Origin: Combretum micranthum
Lineage: Eukaryota; Streptophyta; Magnoliopsida; Myrtales; Combretaceae
Direction: 5' to 3'
Assembly: GCA_024138025.1 (NCBI GenBank)
Contig: JAMXBD010000012.1
Span: forward strand, 2,604,001-2,668,000
Length of the DNA stretch: 64,000 bases
The position numbers and the translations under genes are program-made. Below the pieces are notes generated by a model, which was given only the letters and a program-made list of their open reading frames with translations, was not told the DNA's origin and did no database searches. This document shows positions 44,607 through 57,371 of the stretch, one piece after another; within the stretch, counting starts at the first letter, position 1; the number at the start of each line of letters is the position of its first letter.

Positions 44607-47600
44607 TCATCGTCTCCTCATTCCACGGCCACGACCACGGAAAGCAGCACCTCCACGCCCTCTGCCTCCCATGGCACTGGCAGCAGCTTCTCCTTGAGCA
44701 CTCTCGGACTGCAGCAAATGCAAACACAGAAATCTTAGAGAACCATTTCCGTAAAACAGATTATGACAAAAATATTTCAAGCTGCAAAAAGAAACAAATA
44801 TCTCCAGTATAAACAGCACAACAGTGCAGAATAGCAGCACCCAAAGAGATCGTCTAATCAATCATGTTTCTGCAATTTCAATATGCATGTGTAGAATAAA
44901 GCACACATATGTCGCATTTGTCATATACCTTAGGGTTCTTCACTGTCTCATCCACACTCAAAATAAGGCAAGCTGCTTCGGTGGCAGCATTTATAGCATT
45001 AATCTGCAGAAGTTATGCATAATGATAACAGTCAGTAGGCACTTTGTCATAAAGATTACAACCTGTGAAGCAGCATTAATTGTACATCATCGGTCAAGAT
45101 AAGACTTATGTATACCTTCACAACAGAAGGTTCCCAGACAAAGTTGGCAAATGAATCTGCAATTCCACCAGTATTAATATCCACACCATAAGGTGCACCC
45201 TCTCCTGTTAGGGATAATCAATGCAAATACAGAATCAGCACCTTACTTGAACTTCTATGACAATTATTCTATGCAAGACGATTTCTACTGGGAAAGGTTA
45301 AAAAGCTGACCAGATGGAAGGGCATGCTTTTGTCTCAATTTATTCAATACATCAGTTGCATCAAAGCCAGCATTGTCACAGAGTTGTCGAGGAATAACCT
45401 GTAATAATGCAACAAAGAGACCAATTTTACAAACCCACAACCAGGACACATTCTCCCTGAAACTATCAAGTCTCAAAGTTTTAACGGCTCAAAAAAAAAA
45501 TCAAATAAAATCAATTTAAATTTCAGGTTTATTCAACACAGAAGTCTTATTTTTGGAAAAAACATTTCATGGGAAAAAACTATAATCATTGAGAAGTATT
45601 TTTATCTACTTTAACAGAGAACCTGTTTACAATTTTATAGATCTTATGAGTTGTGTGTGCATGAGAAGCTTGTATTGCTTCACTTTTCAATACCCTTACT
45701 TGCATCCATAATTTTGGCCTCCATCACTTTATTAGTCATATCTTTTGGCTATTTATTATTATTGTATTCAACCTTTACATCAAACTATTTATAAGAATAC
45801 ATTTGTAATATGCTAAGTCCAATAATCTTCAAGTACTTCTATTATCTTCACTGATATGATTATATTATAAACTTGGAACACTACTTTAGATTAGATGCTT
45901 TACAACCATAACCCTAGGCCAAAATTTATGCGTAAAGTACCCTTAGGAGGACTACTATTATCAGGATCATAACATGTGAGGTTGGCCATAAAAGATGATT
46001 TCATCACATACTAATACTTGGTAGAGAAGCAAGTAATTTGTCTGACATTAGGGAGCCTTAAAACTTCTAGTAATTTGCTATCTGCAGCAAAAGGCAATGA
46101 CGGAGAAGTAGCAAGAAATGAAAAAGCTAAGAAAATAAGTAAATGAGAACAGAATACAAATAAAATTCTATTGAAATACTTTCAGCAGGAAGGCTATGCT
46201 GAAAGCCTCAATTATCAGAGGTTCAGAAAATGATAAGGAAGAGAGTAAATAAAGATTATCTCAACAAAACTAAACTCATCAAACTAACTCTAGAAAGCAG
46301 CATCAGATGCCCAGAACAATAAATCCTCCTCCATATCAATTGCTGCTCAGTTCATACAAGATCATTTTTTGCAATAGCTTTTTTTTTTTTTTTTTTTAAG
46401 CAACCTATGTTAAAATGGTTAAAATCTTTCAATGTAATTGAATTCAAGACACTGCACTAGACAATAATATAAAAATATAAAAGAAAAAAGATATTCAATA
46501 AAATCTGGAAATTTGCCAAGAGCTACAAGACACGAGAAAGAAAACCTTAAAATTCATTACCTCAAGTGCTTTGGCATAAGAGTTTATAAAAAGCTGAGAT
46601 TTTCCAGCTATGGTGCGGGCATGCTGCCTCAAGTATCGACTTATCTCCATCTATACATTAAAGTTTTCTTAGATCAAAATAATGATATCATCCAATAATA
46701 TAATTTAGTCTTAATTGCAGTAGCATACATCAATTGCACCACCACCAGCCACAACGGTCGAATTCCTCAAAGCTCTTCTAACAATCATGATAGCATCATG
46801 CAGACTTCGCTCCGCTTCTTCAATGAACTGATCATGATTAAGGAAATGGCAGACATTTAATTCATGAGTAACCATCTACTGTATATATCCATCTACTAAG
46901 TAATCTTACAAAATGAAACCTGATCAGCTCCCCACGAAGAACAATGGTTGCAGTCTGACCCGATGGACATCCACTGAAGATATTGAACCTTTCATTTCCA
47001 ACTTGCTTCTCCTCAAAGACTTCACAAGTACCAAGAACCTTAACAAGCAAAAAATTCATCAGCCAACACTTTTCTCACACACACGCATACAGACACATGA
47101 GCACAAAGACATATGCACCTCTCACAATTTACAACTCACCACCATGGCAAAAGGAAAGAGCAAACAGATTCGAGAAAAACCAAATGTATACCTAAGTAGC
47201 ATAATATAAATACCTCCTCAATGACATTGTTAACAGAAGTTTGTACAGTTCCACCAGTTGCTGCAGCAACCCTTTGGAGATCTTCTTCAGTTACACGGCC
47301 AGCACAAAAAACATCTCGATCAGCAAAATACTGCACATGCAAATCAAAAAAATATTCATAAGTTCTTGATAAATCCTGATCAATATGTATGTATTTTTCA
47401 GACCTTTCCATTAATAGTTTGTAAACTTTCACTTTGCAACTTCATCATCATCATTTTTACCAAGATTTTTTTTTTTTTCCATTCCACATAATGATCTTCC
47501 CTATGATTATGACAAGAGACAGAAAGGATATATTATCCGATCATCAAATTTGTAACAGATACAATACAGACAAAATAGTTTTCTAAATACTAAAATTCAT

Positions 47601-50600
47601 ATAAAAGATCAAATACATGACTCGGATAAGATATAAAAGCCATACAGAAAAAGGGAGGGGTGGGTGGGGTGGGGGACAACCAAAAAAAGGCTATCAATCA
47701 ACAGTTAAAAGAAAATGACAAGTTATCTCAATAGACATTTAGCTATTTTTTTAAACAAGTTGAAGAGCACTTAAAGAGAGGAAAAATTTTAATGAAATGT
47801 CATTTTAACCAATTTTGCATGCACTTGGGAAAAATTGAGTGTTGGTTTACAATTAAACATGAAGCACTACCATCTTTCCTTTACTGAAAATTAAGTGAAG
47901 CAGTAACACAACAAACTGCAAAAGAACTTGGGTTCAATTAGTGTCGTAGCCTATTTTGGGACCACCTAGAGACAACAAGTATTATAAATGGTTTCTGTAC
48001 CAACAGATGGTGATCAACCTCTAAGCCAGAGAGAAAGACGAAGGAGGGAGAGTTGCCCACCTGTGTTGCTAAATCACCAATAGCTAAGCGTGAAAGCACA
48101 ACTTTTGCTCCACTTTGAACACATTTTTCCAATTTGTCATATATAATATTCCATTCAGCATCAACTATTGATTGATATTGTGATGGATCTGAAAGCCTAC
48201 AACAAACAATGCAATCTCATTTGGGATAAAGCCTCTGAAAGACAGGTTAGAATGGACATTGTAAAATTACACACCTTATCTCAGCATTTTCTTTCTCAGA
48301 TTTCAATTCCAGCTCAATGTTGAGAAGGAGAATTTTAGGTTTCACAAACTTCTTTGGCTGCTGTTCAAACCCCGCGTAGGAAAACGTCTTTTTAAATGCC
48401 ACACCATCTACAAGAAATGAATCCCTCATGCTACCACCAGGAACCTGGAAAAGATTAACACAACATGATGCTAATGTTAATGGCGGGCAATCAGCGTAAC
48501 CATGCAAGCATTTGCAGCATCAGACTTATCTAAAATTTTCAATCAAAATAAACCATTGCACCTTCTAATATCCATCAATGTAGAGGCAAATAAGAGTCAA
48601 AGATGCTCCAAAAGGGATATAAACCCAGAACATTGTTTATGGTAAACGAAACAATTTTTGTCAGTCATCCATTGAATTACCAATCACCAGACTAAGATTT
48701 CTACATCAAGAAATTCTGGTTGAAGATAGAGCACTACACATTGCCTCTAGCATGGAGGATGCCATCAAAGCAAATAGATGAAAAAAAAAGTAGTGAGATT
48801 TTGCACCAACCACATTACATCATAAGATAATTAAAGACAACCTAGACACAAACTCTTGCACTCTTATTTCCCTTTAGATACATTTGAGTCAATCAATATG
48901 TATAGAATGACATGTAAATAAACAACTTCTTCCTTATCAAAGTACTCTGCCTATAACACCTTGACAATATTACCTTCCCTTCACATAAAACCCCTTAACC
49001 AGAGCACAACTAAATGTATAAGAGCATGAAAGTTCATGACTCAGCATGTACCAAAGTTCCACAAAAAACTGAACCAGAATATCCCAAGTTAAACACCGTT
49101 AGCAAAGTAAATCCACTTATTCACAAGAACAATCTTGCTCTGATATCCAAACCAACCATGTCCAAGATTTTACCATTCATCTTGCATTCTTTGATATGCA
49201 TATAGCTACATTCCATGCAGATGTATCAATGTATTTATAGGGTCTATTTGACAACAAACAAACAAGACATAGATTAGACACAAATGACTAACAAATGACA
49301 AACATATGACAAACAAACAAATTTATCCATAAAAAGATCAAACAAACTAAATATATTAGATACAAATGATAAACAGATAACAAACAGATACAGATATAGA
49401 AACAAACGAAAAAAGATCATCCAAATAGACCCAGTGATCTTTTTAACACACTATTGAAATATACTATCAAAACTTTTTATATAAGAGAATGATATAAAGT
49501 AAAATTATACACATCATAAACCAGTGATCTCTCGAGTGGTCAACAGCAGCTTTTTGTTGGATACATACCTTCTTTACTCCAATCATGCTTAGTCTGTCGT
49601 CATTACCAATTGCCGTAACAGCATCAACAACCATTGATGCAAAAAAGTCCTTCTCACCACCAATGAGTTTTGAAGAAAGGGTCGTGGCAGCACATTTTGC
49701 TAGCAAGCTTTTCTTCTCCTCTAGACTTTTTCCCTCTATGCTAACAGCTAATTCTTGATCTTCCAATTGCCTGTGCAGAAAAAGAAGAAAAACAATAAGA
49801 TGCTGTTGCTGTACCAACAATATGCAAAACTAGAACAGTAGCTTTTCGAGACATACAAGAGAACATGCTGTACGATAACTCCGAATCAAATTCTGAGGAT
49901 GGACCCCATCTTCAATGAAGGGCTTAGCTTCTTTCAAGAACTCTCCTGCAAGAAGAACCACAGTAGTTGTTCCATCTCCTACCTGCACGTTAACTTGAAA
50001 ACCTAGTTCAAACCACCAAAAGCAGCATAACTTGCAGTAAACAATGCTGAATTCAAAAAGGTAGATTCCTATGAAGCAAATAACAAAAAAAGTTATTTAA
50101 CCAAGTAGAATGAAGCATCCAAAAAACTTAAAGCAACTTTACAAGATTCATTTTATTTTTGCTTTGCAAATTATCTATGCTTCAATAAATTAATAAAGTA
50201 TCTACCAGCTCCAAAATGTACCTAATTTTGCTTATGTACCACACTTTACAAGGAATAGCAGTACATTTCTAATTAGAACGGACATCATCACCATTTATGT
50301 GTTGTCTCTATCCCTCACCTATCCAAATGCTGAGTATAATATACATAACCTCCTATTACCAAAGCAAAGAGGCACAGAACAATTACTAAATTTCCTAACT
50401 TCAAAAACAACTAATGTTAGATAGTGCCAATTAAATCACATGATCTGCTCAACAACATATAATATATTATGGTGAAAAGGAAAATAAAAGATGTAGTACT
50501 GGGATACCTCTGAGTCCTGGGATTTGGCAATATCAACGAGGATCTTAGCAGCAGGATGGACAATATCAAGGAGCTTCATGATCGTAGCGCCATCATTAGA

Positions 50601-50886
50601 AATAGTGACTGACCCCTTGTCGTCGTGAATGAGTTTGTCCATACCGCGAGGACCGAGTGTGGTGCGCACGCAATCCGCAACAACTGTGCAAGCATTGATA
50701 TTGCTGACTAGCTGCGCCTTCCCTTGTGAGGAGTCCGTTCCTTCTTTCAATAGGATGATCTGAGGTTGCTGTTTTCAAAATCAAAATCCGCATTTGTTAG
50801 CATTGTAGATGTGTGGTGTGGCCATAGAAATATAAGATACCAATACCACAGAGAGAGACAGGGACGCTTACCAGCATGGCTGCCAT
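44607..50886 (-). CDS. CCT7: T-complex chaperonin subunit eta (CCT7), 14 exons, frame broken in two exons
   Basis: Subunit of the cytosolic CCT/TRiC chaperonin, which folds actin, tubulin and other proteins with ATP. Exons on the minus strand: 50886-50872, 50768-50508, 49982-49857, 49770-49569, 48444-48275, 48196-48061, 47330-47214, 47038-46920, 46827-46729, 46650-46561, 45398-45311, 45204-45116, 45003-44929, 44708-44607. All introns are GT-AG. The protein starts MAAML then [14 protein letters not shown], has [11 protein letters not shown] and the ATP-site GDGTTTVV, then [30 protein letters not shown] and an arginine/glycine-rich tail ending GRGMRRR. The expected length is about 563 residues, close to the plant norm. 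Exon 4 is two bases short and exon 8 one base short, which puts stops between them. All other exons keep correct phase and conserved residues. Homopolymer read errors are the likeliest cause. A recent pseudogene is the alternative. Confidence 0.93.
49240..49432. repeat. Small MITE in the CCT7 exon 4/exon 5 intron
   Basis: A perfect 11-bp inverted repeat GGGTCTATTTG/CAAATAGACCC bounds 193 bp of A-rich sequence with many AACAAA/GATAAAC units. It is non-coding. It lies in a 1,124-bp intron. The internal AGATACAGATATAG motif relates it loosely to the elements at 9398 and 42158. Confidence 0.7.
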
Positions 50887-50941
50887 TGTCACAGTTGTAG
50901 TACTGCACTTGCACGTAGTAAGAGAGTGTGAAAGCGAGAAC

Positions 50942-50950
50942 TAGGGTTTT
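50942..50950 (-). promoter_or_regulatory. Telo-box (AAACCCTAG) in the CCT7 leader/promoter
   Basis: AAACCCTAG on the minus strand, about 56 bp upstream of the start codon, with a CT-rich tract 50 to 120 bp further upstream (GA repeat at 51053-51070 on the plus strand). Telo-boxes are common near transcription starts of plant housekeeping and translation-related genes. The placement fits such a promoter. No clear TATA box was found. Confidence 0.5.
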
Positions 50951-51099
50951 GGAATCTTCTCAAATAACCTTTTCTTCTGAGGTTGGAGAGTTTTGAGTTA
51001 AAAGGAAAAGCAAAGAGATTAAAAATAAAACTAACAACAATAATAATGAAAAAGAGAGAGAGAGAGAGATGGCCACAGTACACTTCATACATTACTGTA

Positions 51100-51519
51100 A
51101 TATGTATGCAAAGGATTTAGATTTCTAAAGTTTTATTTTTCTGTAATTTTCTTTTTACAGTTTGATATATATAACTCTAAAATCCAAAGAACAAGTTTAA
51201 ATTCTCTGTCATCTTTCATCCTCTAGTCTTTTCTTTTACCCCTTCAAATTCAAATCTTCTTCCTTATTTCCTTTTAACAACTTTCATTTTCACATGTCTT
51301 AGATGTTGTATAAAACATTAGAAAATCAGTCAAACAAGTATAAGTATCACATTCAACTTTCACCCCATATATTTTTTTTTTTTTTAAAACTGTGCTCAAA
51401 TGCAACCATATTCGAGTTTTTTGTGAATCTCCATATTAATTTTTGTTGACAATGAGCCGTTGTCTACCCAATCTTAATGAAGCCAACTCTAAATTATGAT
51501 GATTTACAATAGGGACAAT
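51100..51519. other. CCT7 upstream intergenic sequence
   Basis: AT-rich spacer with pyrimidine-rich stretches (51205-51300). No gene is seen. Confidence 0.5.
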
Positions 51520-51765
51520 GTCATGAATGGTACATTGACCTTAGTAAAATATGTAATTAGATACTCAACTTTGAAATTAATCAATTTAGTATCCAAACTT
51601 TAAAATTAATCAATTTAATATCTAAAAAACTTGATAGAGGTACTATTGACATACAAAAAATTTTTCAGATACTAAATTAATAAATTTCAAAATCAGATAC
51701 TAAATTGATCAATTCAAAATTCAATACCTAATTACATATTTTACAAAATTCAGTTACCATTTAAC
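51520..51765. repeat. Foldback MITE-like repeat, copy 4
   Basis: The left end (ATGAATGGTACATTGACC, then AAAATATGTAATTAGATACTC) is the inverse of the right end (ATACCTAATTACATATTTTAC, then CAGTTACCAT). It is the same family as the copies at 21792, 36886 and 37221. Confidence 0.7.
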
Positions 51766-53796
51766 ATATGAAATTCTGTTAAATGACATCTAACTGTAGT
51801 ATTTCATAAACATAAACATTAGCAAATGCAGAATAACCAATAATTAAATGGCAACAATTCATAATCATTTCCTATGGATATTATGTCCAATACAATTGAA
51901 TGCCATCAATTTTCATTCCTTACAACCTAACACCTCAAATTGTTATGTAGAGAATAATGACAACAACAAAATTACTCCTTGAAATTAAGGCCAGTTAAGA
52001 AAGATTTTCTGCAAATAAATGCAGAAACATAAAGAGAAGTTTGTAAAAGTAATTTACTCATTGAACACCAGCAAGAAACTACAATGGCTAATCAGGTCAT
52101 TACACTACAGTTCCATGAGACCTGAATTCATCAACCCAACAACAACTAATGATCAGGTCAATAACCATCTAAATACAAGATCAACATTCTATGCATCTAA
52201 TGCTACAAATTATCCATTCCAAAAGTCAGTAGGAGCAGACTTTAAGCGCCCATGATTTTTTTTTTTAATGAAAAAATGAGTATTTTTAATAGCATGAATG
52301 CATTGAACATCTCTAATAGGTTTAATGAACTATTCCCATAATAAATTAGCAACTGCAATTGTTTCCTGTGGAAACTTTGGCGCAAAACCTGTGGGTAAGA
52401 GACCTTTATTTTTATGCACCAATAACAATAGTTCCTCCACATGGAGAGGGGGCATAAATTTATGGGAGCACAATACCAAGTAGAATGATCCTAATGAATT
52501 CTTAAAACTAATAATTCTCAAAACTTGTTATACACTAATAATAGAATGATCCTGCCACTTCAATAAATAATGAATGAAAAGAAAAGTTCAACTTCAACAC
52601 ACTTTCTAAAACTGATTACACATTAACAAATTACTCCATATCTTATATTATCAAAAATATTTTCAGAACACTTTGCATCCATTTTCATCATTTCACAAGG
52701 TTGACCAGCATAAATAGCGGTCATTTCCTATTCAACTTACCAATAAAAATTATAAATCAATGCAAACTTTTAACATTGTTACTATAATATTTACTACTAG
52801 AACTTCCCCCTTTAATAAATACGGTAGCTTGAGCTTCTACAGTTCCATCGATAGAAACATTCAATCAATCATCCATTAAAATAATAAATATAGTAATTGA
52901 AATATTAACTAATTTAGTGGTTCCATCTAATGACACGGCCATAGAACTTCCCTAACAAATACTACAGAAAACCCAAAAAGTAGTTTTTATGAAAGTAACG
53001 CAGTCTAGTAAGTGTGCAACTCATTCAAATGAAGTCGTTCTCGAATCTAAAAATCCGATCATAGCAATCAAGGCAATGATCTGTCCGCAATTGCATCAAC
53101 CTCGTGAAATAGTGAAAATGGATTAATTTTACGTTGTCGAATAAAATTCATGTACTTTTTTAAAATGAAAGTACTTATATTTCCAACATTTTCTTTTTTC
53201 TTCCATTTCTATTTTATTTTCTGATTCGCATTTTCATCTACACTATGCAACTTCAAATATTTTCAACTTCGATGTAATATAAAGTCCAATTTCAATCCTG
53301 ACACAAACACGAACAAGGACAATACTGTCTCCTGAAACAACAAAACAGGGAGGAGGAAGAATTCAAATCAAAATAGCATAACAAACACAGACAATCACAG
53401 ATGAAAGATTAAATGAACTTTGAGAAGCACAGATACACGGAATCGCATCCAGAACAAAACCAATGAATGAAACAGGAAAAATCAAAAACCAAACAGACTT
53501 GTTAAATCACCAAACTTCACAACAAGGTAAAAAGAATTATAAAGCACCCACTTGTCAAATTAGGAGAACATTGTGTAAAAACCAAATGCCATAAAGACCC
53601 GTTTCAGATTTATAGCAGTTTCATTAAAAAATGACATTCAAAGCTTGGTTTTTTTACAAAAACAGAAGCATACCAAGGTGTTGAGTTCAGTAGATACGAA
53701 CAGAAACGAAAAACCCATTTCATTTTCATCGATGTAATAGCAAAACTACGAGGTCATACAGAAAACCAAAAAAAAAAAAAAGGGTACCTTTATGGG
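51766..53796. other. Intergenic or intronic sequence, no clear gene
   Basis: AT-rich. On the minus strand near 52442-52335 a frame reads VEELLLLVHKNKGLLPTGFAP and continues to LLWE*, with fairly balanced composition. I cannot assign it and find no flanking exons. It could be a pseudogene scrap. If the exon-like block at 53797-53990 is real, this interval could be its intron or the body of a non-coding transcript. Confidence 0.4.
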
Positions 53797-53990
53797 ATGC
53801 AACCTAAAACTGAACTACTTCGATTTCCAGGGAAAGAGACGGAGAGAGGAAAGTGGCACTGCGAGACGGCGAGTGGCTGACTGCGGCGGCTAGGTGAGTT
53901 GTGAAGGGAACTGGTTTGTGAGAGACCGAGAGTGGAGAGTATCAGAGGCAGAAACTGAGTTTGGGACTTAGGGTTAGCCTTAGGCAGGGT
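53797..53990 (-). other. Possible 5' leader exon on the minus strand
   Basis: This is one of the few GC-balanced blocks outside the genes. On the minus strand it runs from an AACCCTAAG telo-box-like motif through a long CT-rich leader (CTCTCCACTCTCGG, CTCTCTCCGTCTC) to CATAAAG|GTACCC, a plausible splice donor near 53788-53795. This is the form of a housekeeping-gene first exon whose leader is split by an intron. No downstream coding exon was found in 51.8-53.7 kb, so it may be a gene remnant or non-coding RNA. Confidence 0.35.
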
Positions 53991-54161
53991 TTAGACAATT
54001 CTGGAGCTTTTCTTTTTTTTTTTTTTTTTTAAGCAAACCGGTTAAAAGTTCAAAAATCTCAGCTCTTTCAGTCCGGTTTATTTTTTAAAGTCTTAGGGCT
54101 AGCCTTAGCGTGGTTTGTGAATTTTTTATGAAAATTTAATTTATAATTAAAATTTTAAAAT

Positions 54162-54345
54162 GGGAAAAGAAAAAAAATTTGTGTTTTTTTTTTAAAAAAA
54201 TTATAAAATCATCAGATCAAAATAATCCTGATTTTAACAACTTAACCTCGTCTCTTAGTGTCTAACCTTGTCTCCTCAAGAGACAAGATCACCTTCGTAA
54301 ATACCTCGTCTCTTGAAAGACGAGGTCAGCTAAATTTTTCACTCC
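54162..54345. repeat. MULE left terminal inverted repeat with subterminal hairpins
   Basis: The outer 75 bp mirror the right end (shared GATCAAAATAATCCTGATTTTA). Inward are CCTCGTCTCTTAG, a hairpin TTGTCTCCTCAAGAGACAA and a hairpin ACCTCGTCTCTTGAAAGACGAGGT (54303-54326). Confidence 0.85.
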
Positions 54346-55114
54346 TTTTTTCCTTGAAAAACAGATTCATTTTTATTTATAAAAAACCTATAAAAAATCA
54401 GATAAAAAGAGCTATATAAGCAATTAGCCATCCTCCTCCAAGGCTAAACAACTTCCAAACTTCAGTAGTATTCCGAAACTCAATCCAACCAAACGTAATT
54501 CCCATCCCAAATCATTTACCACAAATGTATTGTGAAACTTTTCATCACAAATATAAGATAAAACTAAAAGAAAATAAAATACGAAATCAATGATCGATTG
54601 TTTATTTTCATCAAATGTACACGAGAAAAGGAATACAGTAATTATAAAAAACTAAGAATTTATATCCAACAATAAAAAAAAGTTGAGAAAATCTCCTATC
54701 TACTACTAGTGGTCTCTACCTCGCTTCTCTCGTCCCCGTCTCGCAAAGGTACGAGCGAATGGTGTACGCTAATGAGGATGATGTGCGGATGGATCAATCT
54801 GTGTAACTGTGCCATCCTCATCTCCACCAGCACCACTGAATGGAGGAAATGGGATTGGGTCTGACTCTGGCTCCACCTGTGTGAGTCTCTCCCCTATATC
54901 ATGTGATGGCAATGGTTATCTCTTCTGTGGAGCTAGGGGGGTATGAAACTCACTAAATGACAGGTCTAGTATGGAGGTGTCCAACAGATGTGTATGTGAT
55001 GATAACGATGGGGTAGCCTCGTGATGAAGAAACTGGGAAGAGTTAGGTTAGTCAAATGACCGTACATGAGACGACACAGTCCGCAATCTGTATACCTCGG
55101 CCACGTTCTCGCTC

Positions 55115-55760
55115 CTAACCTCGTTCCCGCCTATGCCTTTCTGTATGTAGACGTCGTCTATAACCAGGTTGTGGTTGTGGGTCATCAAATGCTAGTCCTG
55201 CTGCTGGTGCTGGTGGTGGTGGATCGTTTAAATTGAGTCTTGTGAACTCTTCAACTACACGATAGACATCTCGTGCAGTGAAAGAAGTAATATCTTGATG
55301 CATGTCTAGGACTCTATAAATGAAATCTGCCTGCAAGCAACATAAAAAATGTAGAGCAGTGAGTCATGAAAACAAAATACATCTCCTTACACAGTTTATC
55401 GAGTGAGTAACTTTACCATATAGCTTATGATAGCCTCTATACGACTGATCCAGCGTTGGGTGATAGCGTGGTACCACTGGAAGTAATCATCAAATGTACC
55501 GGTAGGCATATATGGCATCTCAACTATACAATCATGCCAACCATCTCACTCAGCTATCCACCTATGCTCCCGCCGCCTACCAGTTTCACTCGAAACGCCC
55601 ATGCATGTCAATCTTGTGCAGGGCTCTCATGTCATCAAAAGGGTGTGGGATCCCCTAGAATCCATCAAACTATCGGAATACTCTGTCTGGGTAGTAGTGC
55701 TTAACTATTTGGAAGCATACCAGCGGGACCCGTGCACGCCACTGAGCTCATCATCATGTG
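55115..55760 (-). pseudogene. Plant mobile domain (PMD) C-terminal remnant
   Basis: Read on the minus strand with frame changes, 55735-55400 gives segments such as RVPLVCFQIVKHYYPDRVFRQF, IPHPFDDMRALHKIDM and YFQWYHAITQRWISRIEAII. This is the conserved end of plant mobile domain proteins (MAIN/MAIL and the long-form phosphatase family) and of MULE proteins that carry this domain. After an intron-like gap with acceptor TTGCAG (55331), a tail from 55330 reads ADFIYRVLDMHQDI followed by a proline-rich NDPPPPAPAAG segment and a stop at 55115. Several in-frame stops show decay. Confidence 0.7.
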
Positions 55761-55851
55761 CAGCATAACTACTACAAACTTCAGCATTGAAAAAGGGAAC
55801 TGCTACTGAGCTCCCCACTGCATCAACATTAGTAGGAGCAATGAAGCGATG

Positions 55852-56442
55852 TCAATCATTCCTCCTAGGTTCTACCATGGGAGAAGCATACTGTTGGGGA
55901 AAAGCTTCAATATTATGATTTACATCATCATCATAGTCGTCACTTGAATCACTTGCCGATGAATCTTGCATGGCATCTGTAACATGACCACCTATCAAGG
56001 TAGATGCACACATTTCCACCTGTGCACTGCCTATTATTTGAACTGGAATGGAGTTTGAGTCTACCAATCCATCGCTCCCAATACCTCTATCATTGCCCAT
56101 TTCCCCTGCAGGTGCCTGTGATAATGTATTTTTTGATATTTGCACATAAACAGCCACTGACCCTGCCGTGTACACCAACATCTCCTGTTCAGCATCATCA
56201 TTCGTCACTGGAATAATATCATAACGTAGCATCATATCTCCAATAACTGCCTTATAACATAGATCCACCCGATGTGTACACCTATTTACCTTTAGTCTAT
56301 TGCAAATGATGTCCACAATTTGGTCATACTTAGAGTTCCTACTAACACTGACCATAGCTACTTGCCGCTTATCATAACCAAAACCATCCTCCCCTTGCAC
56401 AATGTTGTCATGAGCGTATAGTACAAACTTTGTCTTATCCAT
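55852..56442 (-). pseudogene. MULE transposase N-terminal (MuDR/PB1-like) domain only
   Basis: 196 open codons starting MDKTKFVLYAHDN. The first 110 residues (with GFGYDKRQVAMVSVS, YDQIVDIICNRL, RYDIIPVTNDDAEQEMLVY) match the N-terminal domain of plant MuDR-type transposases. An acidic linker follows (SSASDSSDDYDDD, about residues 160-175). The zinc-finger and DDE regions that should come next are missing. The stop lies just past the point where the sequence passes into the mobile-domain tail. A splice acceptor (GGCAG) lies 14 bp upstream of the ATG. Confidence 0.75.
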
Positions 56443-57371
56443 TTCCTAACCAATCCTGCCATCTCATCAAAAATAACTTCGTTGCATGAAATTTGCAACT
56501 TCACACTTATGAATTGAACTCCCCATTTTATTTAACATAACTCCTAATGCTACTATATATAACCCGATTTTCTAATAGTATATTGATATGGTGTATTACC
56601 AAAATCAACAAAATGAGTGAATGATATGGCTTTGTTTTTAAACTTAAAATTAATATTACTAATTTCTAACCTACTTTATTTGTATGACTTTATTTAAAGT
56701 TCATTTTTCCTTTCACATAAAATTTTAAATGTTGATTTCTATCACTAATTTATAGTCTAATTCATATAAAATTGAAATTAGTAATTTCTAATAAATTATA
56801 ATTTTAAATGTTGATTTATGTTATCAATTATCGATTTATAATAAATTATAAATTATACAAAATTTGTATCGCTTTAATTGAATTATAATGTTTAATAAAT
56901 TATAATTTCTAATAAATTATATTAAAGTTTCTAATAAATTACTAATTTCTAATTAGTTGAACTTTGCATACAACAACAAATATGCGCATATTTCACACTA
57001 CCAATATTCGACAATTTAGCATCGACAATTCAAAAAAAATATTGCAAAAATTCGGAATCTTACAACATACAATATTCTCACAACACATACAATAAATACT
57101 CAACAATGTAGTATCAATAATTTAACAAAAATTTCGAAAAAAGTGGATTCATACCATAAATCGTCGCCGTCGTTGTCCTCGTTCTCTTGCCTACAACACT
57201 CCTCTCCAACAAATTGCATCTCCCTCAACATCGGTTGATCTAAAAACATAAGTTCAAGGATCTAATTGGGCTCAATCGATGACAAATTGGGAATTAGGGT
57301 TTGGGTCTTCAATTTGAGGCTTAGGGCTTAAGGAGGATTTGGCGCGGAGAAGAAAGGAAATAGGGAAGAAT

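Noticed and set aside
44591..44812. Plus-strand open frame over the CCT7 last exon
   Set aside because: It is the antisense shadow of the Arg/Gly-rich CCT7 tail.
55456..56216. Plus-strand open frames within the MULE
   Set aside because: They are antisense to the recognised MuDR and PMD segments and have no homology of their own.
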